A DNA stretch of 18,130 bases from Eubacterium sp. Lineage in GTDB: Bacteria > Bacillota > Clostridia > Peptostreptococcales > Anaerovoracaceae. A program made the translations under genes and the position numbers. How positions within the stretch are numbered: the stretch's first letter is position 1; each line of letters starts with the position of its first letter. The DNA lies in contig JAFOKI010000052.1 in the NCBI GenBank assembly GCA_017419895.1, positions 1-18,130 of the forward strand. Direction: 5' to 3'. A model generated the notes under the pieces. The model was not told the origin of the DNA and made no database searches. It worked only from the letters and a program-made list of their open reading frames with translations. This document shows, one piece after another, positions 7,301 through 14,801 of this stretch.

Positions 7301-8249
7301 CCAGATCGGTAACGAGTATTCGTTCAACATGGTCAAGAAATACGGAATCACGACACTTGTTGAGGAAGGCGCAATAAGCGACAACAACCCGGCAGCGCTC
7401 GCTCTCGGCGGTCTGACGAACGGAGTCAATACTCTCGAGATGGCAGCAGCCTACACTGTATTCCCGAATTACGGCAAGAAACGCGAAAAATGGGTCATCT
7501 ACTCCAAGGTAGAAGACAGTGACGGTAAAACGATTCTCAGCACCGAAGAACTCGGAATGAAGCGAGTTCTCCGCTCTGATGTTGCCTGGATCATGGCTGA
7601 TATGATGAAAGGCGTAGTATCCGGTGGTACCGGTTACGCAGCCGCGATTGATGACGTTCAGGTCGGCGGTAAGACAGGTACAACAAGTGATGAATACGAC
7701 ATCTGGTTCGACGGCTTCACACCGAGATACAGCGCTTCCATCTGGATCGGAAACGACGTCAACATCACGCTTTCCGGAATGAGCGGATACGCCGCTGCTC
7801 TCTGGGGCAAGATCATGAATCAGATTCCCAACGCCAAGAAAGGCTCATACAAAGACATGCCGGCCGATGTCGAATACCACGGCGGCGAATACTATGCTAA
7901 AGGCACATACAGCTACATAGAATTCCCGAAGAAGAAGAAGTACACGATCTGTAAAGAGACCGGTCTCCTTGCCAACGAATTCTGTCCGAAGACCAAAGAT
8001 ATAGAATACGACCCGTACTTTGACACCGACGAAAAGAAACCGCCGAAAGACGTCTGCAATGTCCACAAAGAACCTGAAAAGGAGAAAGAAGACGAAGCAA
8101 AAGACGGAAAGGACGGAAAGAACAAAGACGGAAAGACTGATGCCAATACAACCAAGACCGACTCTAAGACTAACGACAAGAAGAAGGATAATAATAAAAA
8201 CAATAACAAGAAAAAAGACAATAACAAGAAGAAAAAGAAAAAAGGCTGA
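4329..8249 (+). CDS. Class A penicillin-binding protein (PBP1A-type) with a giant acidic cytoplasmic N-terminus
   Basis: A bifunctional peptidoglycan synthase of 1306 residues, well above the usual 650-900. Residues 1-264 are Glu/Pro/Val/Thr-rich with repeats such as EEPIPD and AEEPVE. Residues 265-338 are an Ala/Glu/Lys helix. A basic patch precedes the single TM (about 361-386), so everything before it should be cytoplasmic. The GT51 glycosyltransferase domain (about 398-575) polymerises lipid II; it shows ALEDKTFWDHNG with E446-D447, and STITQQLARN. A linker follows (about 590-855). The transpeptidase domain has SSIK (898-901, nucleophile S898), SIN (981-983) and KTGT (1115-1118), so both active sites look intact. 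Then comes a Cys-containing segment (ETGLLANEFCPKT) and a Lys/Asn/Asp tail (1248-1306). It is transcribed alone, divergent from the sigma operon and convergent with rpe. ponA or pbpF would be reasonable names, but orthology is unsure. Confidence 0.95.
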   Translation: MSDEIKENLNDIVETVTDEIADQQIIPEDITEVLPEATVDQAEEYVDEVLSEAADDIAEKVPAEEIPVLDATVEDVDGVVSEPEEAPIEATNEPASEPAEEPVDVPAEEPVEATVEEPGEELPEDSEPIEESLPKIVETYPAEDSFEEPTIDTDILTDIEPDTDTAGSELPVEIEPVGNTGEEFTPEITDEPIPEITEEPIPDTPEEVVPETLEEAVPEVPAEPKEKAVIAPLPVEIEPEPISPEPEPVAKAPTMETVLAAMVAEREAAKAAEEARLAEEAAKAAAEAKAAEEAAKAAEEARAAEEAAKAAEESKAAEEAAKSTEETNAKEAAADAAGAQVVAARSDKTKKKQKVKKGHPILKMVFLLFFVTIIAAGGAVLTYGYLAIRDYKDIDVSDIYSHLSQSSQIYDKDGNKLETIYSGENRTIIKYSDMPDNLVNAFIALEDKTFWDHNGFNFIRMAGAIKEKLTSGGEVSGTSTITQQLARNIFLSETRFDHSINRKIQEAWITMKLEEQHTKREIIEAYLNTIDLGFNSAGVEAAAQAYFSKSVGELSLDQCAMLAALPAAPVAYAPVVLSDGSDVTEDTVVLKKNASGTFLLNETGIDRRDLCLELMAEQGYITQEECDNAKAVKLADVVAPKYSLYSVTSNYFNDFLIQTVIDDLQAQYNCTYEAAWDKVYHGGLHIYTTIDKKAQKIIEKEFQDSSNFPTPVDIRYDEDGNILDKKGNIILFDMEDFFNKKGQYVMKKNEAKLAKDGSVVIKANKRLHIYETVVNGETDYSIEFPYMYHWKDDKIYSVAGGYINIPMGTKTMNAEGDIVISADFVNSDQGQAFFKFKKNGRVVLTKNSYTLNQESVQPQAAMTIIDNKTGEVKAMVGGRTTNGRMMYNRAVATRQPGSSIKPLAIYSAALQQSAEECAEGKKHKFVKTGYDKQGARFWGDWITAGSYVVDERMKVNGKTWPENSGGGYSGRNTVRSAIRNSINTCAVKIYYQIGNEYSFNMVKKYGITTLVEEGAISDNNPAALALGGLTNGVNTLEMAAAYTVFPNYGKKREKWVIYSKVEDSDGKTILSTEELGMKRVLRSDVAWIMADMMKGVVSGGTGYAAAIDDVQVGGKTGTTSDEYDIWFDGFTPRYSASIWIGNDVNITLSGMSGYAAALWGKIMNQIPNAKKGSYKDMPADVEYHGGEYYAKGTYSYIEFPKKKKYTICKETGLLANEFCPKTKDIEYDPYFDTDEKKPPKDVCNVHKEPEKEKEDEAKDGKDGKNKDGKTDANTTKTDSKTNDKKKDNNKNNNKKKDNNKKKKKKG
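5121..5342 (+). repeat. Coding repeat for an Ala/Glu/Lys helical segment in the PBP
   Basis: Imperfect tandem units of about 8-11 codons on the pattern AEEAAKA / AEEARAA encode residues 265-338. The composition resembles the single long helix of TolA domain II and should form an extended alpha-helix or coiled coil between the acidic tail and the membrane. The low-complexity DNA also opens a long antisense frame, which is not treated as a gene. Confidence 0.75.
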
Positions 8250-8264
8250 TATATTCAGCCACCC

Positions 8265-8297
8265 GGGACAGCTGCTTAGCGACTGTCCCCTTTTTAT
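8265..8297 (+). terminator. Terminator of the PBP gene
   Basis: GGGACAG (8265-8271) pairs with CTGTCCC (8283-8289) across an 11-base loop, and a T-run starts at 8291. It lies 16 bases past the PBP stop codon. Confidence 0.85.
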
Positions 8298-8301
8298 TCA
8301 C

Positions 8302-8337
8302 AAAAATCCCCTTTGCCTCAAGCCTGAAACAAAGGGG
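8302..8337 (-). terminator. Terminator of the priA-rpe operon
   Basis: On the minus strand CCCCTTTG pairs with CAAAGGGG (plus-strand halves 8330-8337 and 8308-8315) across a 14-base loop, followed by ATTTTTG. It lies about 27 bases past the rpe stop and faces the PBP terminator, so the convergent units are insulated from each other. Confidence 0.75.
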
Positions 8338-8363
8338 CATATTTATTGCTATCTCATTCCGGA

Positions 8364-9038
8364 TCAGTCCGCGATAAGAGCCATCCTGTCGCGGTAGAGT
8401 TCGGCGAGTTCATCTACGGAGCCTTTGTCGTCCTTGCGGAATATATACGAACCGGCGACCACGATGTCGACGCCTGTGCCAAGCACGTCCGCTACTGTAT
8501 CTGCATTTACGCCTCCGTCGATCTCGATTTCATAACTATATTCATATTTTTCCCTGAGATCTACAAGTTCCTCGATCTTGGAAAGAGTCTGCGGGATCAG
8601 TTTCTGACCCCCGAATCCCGGATTTACCGACATAATGAGCACGAGGTCAACGTCTTCCAGGATGTTTTCAAGCATAGAAACGGGTGTAGCCGGATTGATG
8701 GATACGCCTGCTTTCACTCCGCATGATTTAATGTGCTGGATCGTTCTGTGGAGATGCCTGCAGGCTTCCTGATGGACTGTTATGAACGCAGTCTTGTCCG
8801 TGACGAAATCCTCGAGATAATCATCCGGATCCTCTATCATCAGATGCACGTCGTAAGGAGCTGTTTCGTGCCTGTTCAGGGATTTCATCACAGCCGCGCC
8901 AAAAGAAATGTTCGGAACAAAATGACCGTCCATAACGTCTACATGAATGTAGTCGGCGCCTGCCTTTGAGACTGCAACTACCTGCTTTCCAAGTGTTGAA
9001 AAATCAGCCGAAAGTATCGAGGGTGATGTCTGAGCCAT
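8364..9038 (-). CDS. rpe: Ribulose-phosphate 3-epimerase
   Basis: Interconverts ribulose 5-phosphate and xylulose 5-phosphate in the pentose phosphate pathway (cytoplasmic, metal-dependent TIM barrel). The 224-residue protein has normal length. It carries SPSILSADF at the N-terminus, HVDVMDGHFVPNISFG with ligands H32 and D34, DVHLMIEDP with H65, MSVNPGFGGQ (136-145) for the phosphate-side loop, and EIDGGVN with D174. The start is placed at ATG 9038, because GGAGG lies 7 bases before it and the protein then begins MAQTSPS as in the family; a longer reading to 9071 adds 11 unrelated residues. It starts 4 bases after the rsgA stop, with its ribosome binding site inside that gap and the rsgA end. 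It is the last gene of the operon. Confidence 0.96.
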   Translation of the reverse strand: MAQTSPSILSADFSTLGKQVVAVSKAGADYIHVDVMDGHFVPNISFGAAVMKSLNRHETAPYDVHLMIEDPDDYLEDFVTDKTAFITVHQEACRHLHRTIQHIKSCGVKAGVSINPATPVSMLENILEDVDLVLIMSVNPGFGGQKLIPQTLSKIEELVDLREKYEYSYEIEIDGGVNADTVADVLGTGVDIVVAGSYIFRKDDKGSVDELAELYRDRMALIAD

Positions 9039-9042
9039 AGGG

Positions 9043-9927
9043 TTACCTCCATTGATTCTTTTCGCGCTCAAGTATTTCTTCCAGATTTTTTAAGTATGAC
9101 CTGTATCTCGCATCCGTAATGCCGTTTCCGCAAGCTGCCGCTTCTGAAACCGCGCATCCGGGTTCGTTCATATGTCTGCAGTCTCTGAATCGGCAGTTCT
9201 CGTGCAGGGCCGCAATCTCGGGATAAAGTTCGCCGAGTTCATAAGACGAGACTCCTGTAAGATCGAATGCCGTGAATCCCGGTGTATCGAATAGAAGCCC
9301 TCCACCTTCCGCTAGCCTGAAAATCTCGACGTGTCTTGTTGTATGTCTGCCGCGACCCGTTTTGTCGTTCACAGTTCCCGTTTCCATCTTGGCATGCGGA
9401 ACAAGTACGTTAGTCAAGCTTGATTTACCCGCTCCTGATGGCCCTGCAAGAGCCGTCCTCTTTCCTGAGAATACCTCCATTAGTTCTTCTATGCCTGTGT
9501 GCTCAAGCGCTGACACAGTATGCAGACCATATCCGCTGCCTTCATATCTTGCAGCTACACGGTCAATTTCTTCCTTTGAAGCCAGATCGCATTTATTCAT
9601 GACAAGAATTGCTTCCATATCGTTCTTCTCTGCCATGAGTAGGAACCTGTCGATCAGATCAAAATTCGGATCCGGATCGTGCGCGGCGAAAACGACCGCG
9701 AACATGTCGATGTTCGCGATCGGAGGGCGATCGAAAGCATTTCTCCTTTTGTGTATCTTATTGATCACTCCGGTCCCATCGGGAAGTATCGAAATCTCGA
9801 CATCATCACCGACTTTCAGGAGAGTTTTGTCTTTCTTGAAGATACCGCGGCCTTTCGTTTCAATCACGCCTTTTTCGGTTTCGACGTAGTAGAATCCGCC
9901 GATGCCTTTGACGATCAGTCCTCTCAT
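9043..9927 (-). CDS. rsgA: Ribosome small-subunit-dependent GTPase A
   Basis: A circularly permuted GTPase that aids late 30S subunit maturation (YloQ/CpgA in Bacillus, YjeQ in E. coli). Residues 1-65 form the OB-fold RNA-binding domain. The GTPase motifs come in the permuted order G4-G1-G3: NKCD (111-114), GPSGAGKSS (162-170), DTPG (214-217). The switch region TGRGRHTTRHVE is present. A C-terminal zinc finger has C245, C250, H252 and C258 in the expected CxxxxCxHxxxxxC spacing. The length of 294 residues is typical. The ATG overlaps the prkC stop by 4 bases (ATGA), implying coupling. Its place next to prkC and stp is the usual Firmicutes arrangement; in B. subtilis CpgA is a PrkC substrate. 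Confidence 0.96.
   Translation of the reverse strand: MRGLIVKGIGGFYYVETEKGVIETKGRGIFKKDKTLLKVGDDVEISILPDGTGVINKIHKRRNAFDRPPIANIDMFAVVFAAHDPDPNFDLIDRFLLMAEKNDMEAILVMNKCDLASKEEIDRVAARYEGSGYGLHTVSALEHTGIEELMEVFSGKRTALAGPSGAGKSSLTNVLVPHAKMETGTVNDKTGRGRHTTRHVEIFRLAEGGGLLFDTPGFTAFDLTGVSSYELGELYPEIAALHENCRFRDCRHMNEPGCAVSEAAACGNGITDARYRSYLKNLEEILEREKNQWR
9046..9050 (-). promoter_or_regulatory. RBS that fixes the rpe start
   Basis: GGAGG on the minus strand, 7 bases before ATG 9038 and within the last codons of rsgA. It argues against the upstream in-frame ATG at 9071. Confidence 0.8.
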
Positions 9928-11792
9928 CCCTGATCCTCTATATCCTGATCGGGCGGAAGCGGGTTATCCTGATTTTCAGACGGGTCTGTCGTCGTTCCCG
10001 GGTCATCTGTCGTTCCGGGATCAGTGTTCTGTCCGGGATCGACCGTTCCTGGATCAGTGTTCCCGCCAGGATTGTCCGGGTTGTCCGGTTCGGGTTCCGG
10101 TTCAGGCTCCGGTTCGGGTTCGGGATTCTTGCAGACTACAACGTCTATATAAGTTCCCTTCTTCACGAGCGATCCCGCGTCGTACTGCTGGAAAATGATG
10201 TATCCATCCGAATAGACTTCGCTTTCGGCGTATGTTACGTTGCCGATCCTCACACCGGCTTCTTCAGCCCTGACCTTTGCCTCGTCAACAGTCATGCCTG
10301 TGAGCGGCGGAACACTTACTTCTTCAGTCTTTTTGCCGGAACAGATAACAATGTCTACGTATGTCCCCTTCTGCACGGCAGAACCTGCTGAAGGAGACTG
10401 TGTCATGATGACACCTTTCTCGAAATCATCGCTCTTTTCCTGGTCGACATCGCCGAGCTTGAATCCTGAGCTCTCAAGGAGCGAAGTTATCGTTTCCTCA
10501 TCATAGACCTTTCCGACAAGCTTTGGCACTTCACCCGATTCACGTCCCGCGCTTATGTTTATGCGGACGACAGTGCCTTCTTCAGCCATAGACCCGGCTT
10601 CGGGATCTGTTGATACAACCTTGCCTTTTTCTACATCGTCGCTGATGACATTGCTTCCCTCTTCAGGAACAAAGCCTTTAGTCTCAAGTGTCGCGGCAGC
10701 TCTCTTATAATCCATGCCTGACACATCCGGGATCTCGAATTTCTCGGGTTCCCTTGATTTTATAATGTAAATTCCCACTCCGATCAGAACAGCCAGAAGC
10801 AGAACAACTGCCGCAGCAATCAATATGCCTTTTGCTCTGCTTCCGCCACCGCCGCTGCTTCCGTTTCCGTCATCATCTGAAGTATCCACGGGCTTGTCTG
10901 CCTGATCCTGACTATTGTTTATGATGTCTTCGGTGATAGGAACCGGCGTGGTGACTTTGTCCGCGCCGACCATTCTTGTAACGAACTCGATGTTGTTCAG
11001 GTCTTCCAGAAGCTCATCCGCGTTTTTATAACGGTTCGTCTGGTATTTGCTGGCTGCCTTCATCACAACTCTTTCGAGAGCCGGCGGGATACCCTTTGTA
11101 ATCTGCGAAGGCGGCTGTATATCATTATTTATATGCATGAGAGCGACCTGCACCGGATTGTCACCGTCAAACGGCACCCTTCCGGTCAGCATCTCATACA
11201 TGATTATTCCAAGTGAATAGATATCGGAACGCTCATCGACATAGGACCCGCGCGCCTGCTCAGGTGAGAAATAATGGACTGAACCGATGATCTTGCTCGT
11301 CTCCGTGAGAGTCGCATCGCTTATGGCTTTCGCGATACCGAAATCGCCTAGTTTGGCTGTGCCGTCCCGGGTGAGCATTATATTATGCGGCTTGATATCC
11401 CTATGGATTATATTATGGCTGTGAGCAAGGCTCAGAGCCGCCGCGACCTGTTTTGTTATGCGCACCACATCGCGGTAATCCATCGGCGCCGTTTCTCTTA
11501 TGTACTCGCTCAGCGGTATCCCGTCGATCAGTTCCATAACAATGAAATGGATGTCACCTTCGTGTCCGACGTCGTAAACACTTACGATGTTGGGATGCTG
11601 AAGTCCCGCGGCAGCCTGTGACTCGTTCCTGAAACTCTCGACGAACTGAGCGTCTCTCGTATACTCGGGACGCAGGATCTTTATGGCGACGTATCTGTTC
11701 AGGAGTCTGTCTTTTGCCTTATACACAACGGCCATGCCGCCCTCACCGATCTTCTCGATCAGCTCGTATCGCCCGACCAGTATCTTACTCAT
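9924..11792 (-). CDS. prkC: Ser/Thr protein kinase with PASTA domains
   Basis: A membrane-bound Hanks-type kinase that senses muropeptides or lipid II and phosphorylates cell wall, translation and division proteins. The kinase domain is residues 1-270: Gly loop GEGGMAVVYKA (16-26), K38 in VAIK, HRDIKPHN (130-137, catalytic D132), DFG (150-152), activation-loop threonines T161/T163/T165, and SPEQA (176-180). A Thr/Asp/Gly-rich juxtamembrane stretch spans 280-320, and the TM is about 322-345. Three external PASTA repeats follow at about 352-416, 420-486 and 490-555. After them comes a 67-residue Pro/Glu/Asp/Thr tail, starting with an alternating EP run, probably crossing the wall. It overlaps stp by 8 bases and rsgA by 4. 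All catalytic residues are present. pknB is an equally used name. Confidence 0.95.
   Translation of the reverse strand: MSKILVGRYELIEKIGEGGMAVVYKAKDRLLNRYVAIKILRPEYTRDAQFVESFRNESQAAAGLQHPNIVSVYDVGHEGDIHFIVMELIDGIPLSEYIRETAPMDYRDVVRITKQVAAALSLAHSHNIIHRDIKPHNIMLTRDGTAKLGDFGIAKAISDATLTETSKIIGSVHYFSPEQARGSYVDERSDIYSLGIIMYEMLTGRVPFDGDNPVQVALMHINNDIQPPSQITKGIPPALERVVMKAASKYQTNRYKNADELLEDLNNIEFVTRMVGADKVTTPVPITEDIINNSQDQADKPVDTSDDDGNGSSGGGGSRAKGILIAAAVVLLLAVLIGVGIYIIKSREPEKFEIPDVSGMDYKRAAATLETKGFVPEEGSNVISDDVEKGKVVSTDPEAGSMAEEGTVVRINISAGRESGEVPKLVGKVYDEETITSLLESSGFKLGDVDQEKSDDFEKGVIMTQSPSAGSAVQKGTYVDIVICSGKKTEEVSVPPLTGMTVDEAKVRAEEAGVRIGNVTYAESEVYSDGYIIFQQYDAGSLVKKGTYIDVVVCKNPEPEPEPEPEPEPDNPDNPGGNTDPGTVDPGQNTDPGTTDDPGTTTDPSENQDNPLPPDQDIEDQG
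10086..10124 (-). repeat. Pro-Glu dipeptide repeat in the PrkC tail
   Basis: Six alternating PE units and a final Pro (residues 557-569) follow the last PASTA domain directly, then degenerate TDPG units continue to the stop. The DNA is a short tandem array of six-base units that could vary in number between strains. Confidence 0.7.
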
Positions 11793-12570
11793 TTATGTCA
11801 TCCTCCGTGATCTTCATGCATACGACCGTGATGTTGTCGTAACCGCCATTCGCGTTGGCAAGGTCTATAAGCTCTCCGCAGATATCATCCATGGACTTGT
11901 CTTCGCCGAGTTTCTCCGCGATCACATCCTCGGCGACGGCTCCGTAAAGCCCGTCCGTACACATCATTATTATGTCTCCCGGACCAGCGTCAAGCACGAA
12001 ATAATCCGCTCTCACGGTTCTTTCAGCTCCGACGGCCCTCGTTATCATATGCTTGTTTTCGTGCGTCTCAGCCTCTTTTTCGGTTATCAGACCGGCTTTC
12101 AAAAGCGTGTTGACATATGTATGGTCTTCCGTGATCTGCCTGAGCTTTCCGCCACGGAAAAGGTATGCCCTGCTGTCACCTATATTCATAACATAAGTCG
12201 CGTTTGGCGCGAAATACACGACAACGAGAGTCGTCGCCATTCCCGCGTTCTGGGGCTCTTCAACGGCTTTGTCGAGTACAAGTTCGTTGACTTTGTTGAA
12301 ACAATTCCTGAAGTAGCGCTTTACGCCGGGCATAGTGGTCTTTCCCGTCGGAGTGAGCATACCTTCAAGGGGGTTTTCCTCTATGTATTTATAGATCCCG
12401 TCCACCGCAGTCCTGCTCGCGACGTCACCGGAATTGTTTCCACCGACTCCGTCAGCGATTATAAACACCTTGTCCTGCTTCAGCAGTTTGAGTGCGTCCT
12501 CGTTGTTCTCTCTGATCCTGCCTTTGTCTGTTCTGTATCCGTATTCCATTGAAATCTTTTCTCCGGTCAT
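11785..12570 (-). CDS. stp: PP2C-type Ser/Thr protein phosphatase
   Basis: Removes phosphate from substrates of the adjacent PrkC kinase (PrpC in Bacillus, Stp in staphylococci), using two or three Mn/Mg ions. The 261 residues hold the PP2C motifs: RENNED (20-25), ADGVGGNNSGDVAS (39-52, metal ligands D40 and G41), MNIGDSRAYLFRGG, ITRAVG, CTDGL and GGYDNITVV. It overlaps prkC by 8 bases, so kinase and phosphatase are made together. The start is uncertain. ATG 12570 (3 bases after rsmB) has an AGGA only one base away. ATG 12549, 7 residues further in, has GGAG 11 bases upstream and gives a start closer to the family (MEYGYRTDKG). Either leaves the catalytic domain whole. Confidence 0.94.
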   Translation of the reverse strand: MTGEKISMEYGYRTDKGRIRENNEDALKLLKQDKVFIIADGVGGNNSGDVASRTAVDGIYKYIEENPLEGMLTPTGKTTMPGVKRYFRNCFNKVNELVLDKAVEEPQNAGMATTLVVVYFAPNATYVMNIGDSRAYLFRGGKLRQITEDHTYVNTLLKAGLITEKEAETHENKHMITRAVGAERTVRADYFVLDAGPGDIIMMCTDGLYGAVAEDVIAEKLGEDKSMDDICGELIDLANANGGYDNITVVCMKITEDDINE

Positions 12571-12573
12571 ATC

Positions 12574-14055
12574 CTAATTCTGTTTTTCGATTATGCAGTA
12601 GTAGAATCCGTCCGTTCCGTCGGTATCCGGGAACAAAGTCTTCTCATCCAATATGTTCGCCAGGCTGCATTCCCCTGTAAATCTTCTCACAATATCTTCG
12701 TTTTCAGCCCGGTTCAGCGTGCATGTGCTGTACATCATCATGCCGCCTGTCTTGAGTCTCTCGAACGAAGCTTTCAAAATAGTATACTGCATTTTTGTAA
12801 GGGCTGTGTCAAGAAACTCTGTATTTTTGTATTTGATCTCGGGTTTTCGCCTCATTACCCCGAGGCCTGAGCACGGTACGTCGCAGATTATCATGTCCGC
12901 CATGCGTTCGTCTTTCGGCCAGCCTGCGCTGCCCGCAGGCTTGCGTCTGACTTTTATCCCGCTTCCCGGCGATACGGCAGCCGGCATGAGCGAAGCGTCT
13001 CCTGTTTCCGCCTTGATCATTTCTAAGCCGAGTACTCCGGCGCGATCATTTATAAGCTTGATCTTATGCGGATGCACATCGCGCGATATGATCTCATCCG
13101 GCTTTATGATGATTGCGGCGGCAAAAGACTTTCCTCCAGGCGCTGCGCAGACATCAATCAAAAGCCCCGGCGGTCCTGCGATCTTCCCCGACCAAGCATC
13201 CGCGAGAGCTTTTACCGCCCGGACAGAAGCTCTGTCCTGAACGAAAAACAGTCCGTCGGCAAACTCCGCGGAATCGAGAATTCCGCCTCCTGATGCTGTT
13301 ATAACAAAGCCATCTTCCGGCGATCCTTTTGAACTCTCTTCTTCCGCGCTGAATCCATGTACTCTCAGACGTTCCACAAGTTCATGAGCCGTTATCCTGT
13401 TGGTATTCACCGTAAGACAAAGCTCCGGAGTTTCGTTTGAAGCCGCGAGTATAGACTCGGCGCGTTCTTTTCCGTACTGCCCGACCAGAAGTTCAGCCAC
13501 CGGTTCGCTGCATGAGTAAACTACAGAAATATACCTTATTGTATCTTTCGCCAACTCCTCATCATTCTCCGGCATAACGAGTTTTCCGGAATCCCTTTTC
13601 CTCAGATAATTCCTGAGGACCGCGTTCACGAGTCCGGTTGCTTTTTTGGCGTGCTTTTTCGCGAGTTCTACAGCTTCATCAACCGCAGAATGGTCAGGCA
13701 CCGAATTCATGAATACGATTTGATACAGCCCCATTTCAAGTATCACCATAACCACGGGATCTGTTTTTTCCGCATCAATGAATCCGTCAAGTATATAGTC
13801 CAGATACCTGATGCGGCTAAGTGTCCCGTATACGATTCCCCTTGAAAAAGCCCCGTATTCCTGCCCTTTCAACGCTTTTCCGAGTTCAATATTCGAATAT
13901 GCGCCTTTCCGCCTGACATTCATAAGTACCATGAACGCAGTCTCGCGCGGGCTGTACTTAATGACGGCATGCGGTCTTCCGCCGCGCGGACGTTTTGCAT
14001 TAAAGCCGGAGGCTTTGTTGCTTTTATTCTTGTATGAACCTCTGCCGGTCCTCAT
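12574..14055 (-). CDS. rsmB: 16S rRNA (cytosine-967-C5)-methyltransferase
   Basis: Transfers methyl from S-adenosylmethionine to C5 of C967 in 16S rRNA. The 493 residues begin with a basic, Gly/Arg/Lys-rich extension (1-32). Next is a NusB-like RNA-binding domain (about 34-165), then the Rossmann methyltransferase. That domain has DVCAAPGGKS (301-310, SAM binding), DVPCSGLGVMRRKPEIK with C395, and YSTCTLNRAEN with C445; the two Cys are the enzyme-release and catalytic pair of RNA m5C methyltransferases. It is somewhat longer than usual (about 430-450), partly because of the basic N-terminus and a Gly/Ser/Arg-rich insert at about 362-384. The ATG overlaps the zinc peptidase stop by 4 bases. 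The gene after it is stp, with a gap of only 3 bases. Confidence 0.94.
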   Translation of the reverse strand: MRTGRGSYKNKSNKASGFNAKRPRGGRPHAVIKYSPRETAFMVLMNVRRKGAYSNIELGKALKGQEYGAFSRGIVYGTLSRIRYLDYILDGFIDAEKTDPVVMVILEMGLYQIVFMNSVPDHSAVDEAVELAKKHAKKATGLVNAVLRNYLRKRDSGKLVMPENDEELAKDTIRYISVVYSCSEPVAELLVGQYGKERAESILAASNETPELCLTVNTNRITAHELVERLRVHGFSAEEESSKGSPEDGFVITASGGGILDSAEFADGLFFVQDRASVRAVKALADAWSGKIAGPPGLLIDVCAAPGGKSFAAAIIIKPDEIISRDVHPHKIKLINDRAGVLGLEMIKAETGDASLMPAAVSPGSGIKVRRKPAGSAGWPKDERMADMIICDVPCSGLGVMRRKPEIKYKNTEFLDTALTKMQYTILKASFERLKTGGMMMYSTCTLNRAENEDIVRRFTGECSLANILDEKTLFPDTDGTDGFYYCIIEKQN

Positions 14056-14753
14056 CTTCTTCCTCTTATCGCAAGCACTCTGAGAAGGTTGGCTACCGAC
14101 ACCGCAAGGGCGGCAACATATGTTAACGCCGCGGCGCGAAGTACAGCTTTTGACCCGCTAAGTTTATCACCGGCAACAAACCCTGACGCTTCAATGTTCT
14201 TGATCGCGCGGTTGCTCGCGTCAAACTCCACCGGGAGCGTCACGAGATGGAACACCACAACGAGAACAAACGCCAGAACACCGATATTGAAGATCGTGTC
14301 ACCAAACGCACCAAATGCATCTCCAGACGCGATAAGCAGCAGCCCTACCATGATCAGTATCCATGAGAAACTCGACGCGAAACTCACCACAGGAACGATC
14401 GAGCTTCTGATCCTTAACGGCGCATAATCTGTTGCGTGCTGGACCGCGTGTCCCGCCTCATGGCAGGCTACGCTGACCGCACTCACGCTCGTGCTTCCAT
14501 AGACCGACTGCGAGAGGTTGAGCCGCCTCGACCTCGGATCGTAGTTGTCTGTAAGCGAACCCGACACCATTGCTATATCAACATCCCTTAAACCATTTCT
14601 GTCCAGCATCTGCCTAGCGGCTTCCGCGCCGGTCATGCCTGTACCGGCATCGACCCTGGACCATTTATTGAATGCGCTCTTAACGCGGGCCTGAGCGATC
14701 AAAGTGAAAATGATCGCCGGTATCAGAAATATCATCGATCCGTAATCTCCCAT
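14052..14753 (-). CDS. YugP-type membrane zinc metallopeptidase
   Basis: The 233-residue protein matches the neutral zinc metallopeptidase family of B. subtilis YugP. It has an N-terminal TM (about 5-22) and the family pattern LTDNYDPRSRRLNLS (67-81). The zinc motif is in ACHEAGHAVQHA, HExxH with H98, E99 and H102. Hydrophobic helices lie at about 117-143, 153-176 and 205-225, and LPVEFDASNRA (173-183) probably carries the third metal ligand, Glu. Substrates are not well known. A GGGAGG ribosome binding site lies just before the ATG. It sits between fmt and rsmB, a position common in Clostridia, and overlaps rsmB by 4 bases. A role in membrane protein quality control is a guess. Confidence 0.9.
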   Translation of the reverse strand: MGDYGSMIFLIPAIIFTLIAQARVKSAFNKWSRVDAGTGMTGAEAARQMLDRNGLRDVDIAMVSGSLTDNYDPRSRRLNLSQSVYGSTSVSAVSVACHEAGHAVQHATDYAPLRIRSSIVPVVSFASSFSWILIMVGLLLIASGDAFGAFGDTIFNIGVLAFVLVVVFHLVTLPVEFDASNRAIKNIEASGFVAGDKLSGSKAVLRAAALTYVAALAVSVANLLRVLAIRGRR

Positions 14754-14801
14754 TTTCCAATCCTCCCTGTATCATTTCCTCTGCATATAAGCAGTGCGCT
14801 T

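Noticed and set aside
9039-9071. Upstream ATG extending rpe by 11 residues
   Set aside because: It would place the start deep inside rsgA, has no suitable ribosome binding site, and the extra residues do not fit the family N-terminus. ATG 9038 has GGAGG at ideal spacing.
9272-9889. 205-codon open frame on the plus strand opposite rsgA
   Set aside because: Antisense to a complete GTPase gene, with no ribosome binding site worth noting and a Ser/Pro-rich composition typical of shadow frames.
11683-12552. 289-codon open frame on the plus strand opposite stp
   Set aside because: It lies antisense to a phosphatase with all family motifs, and its product resembles no protein I know. It is a shadow of the real gene.
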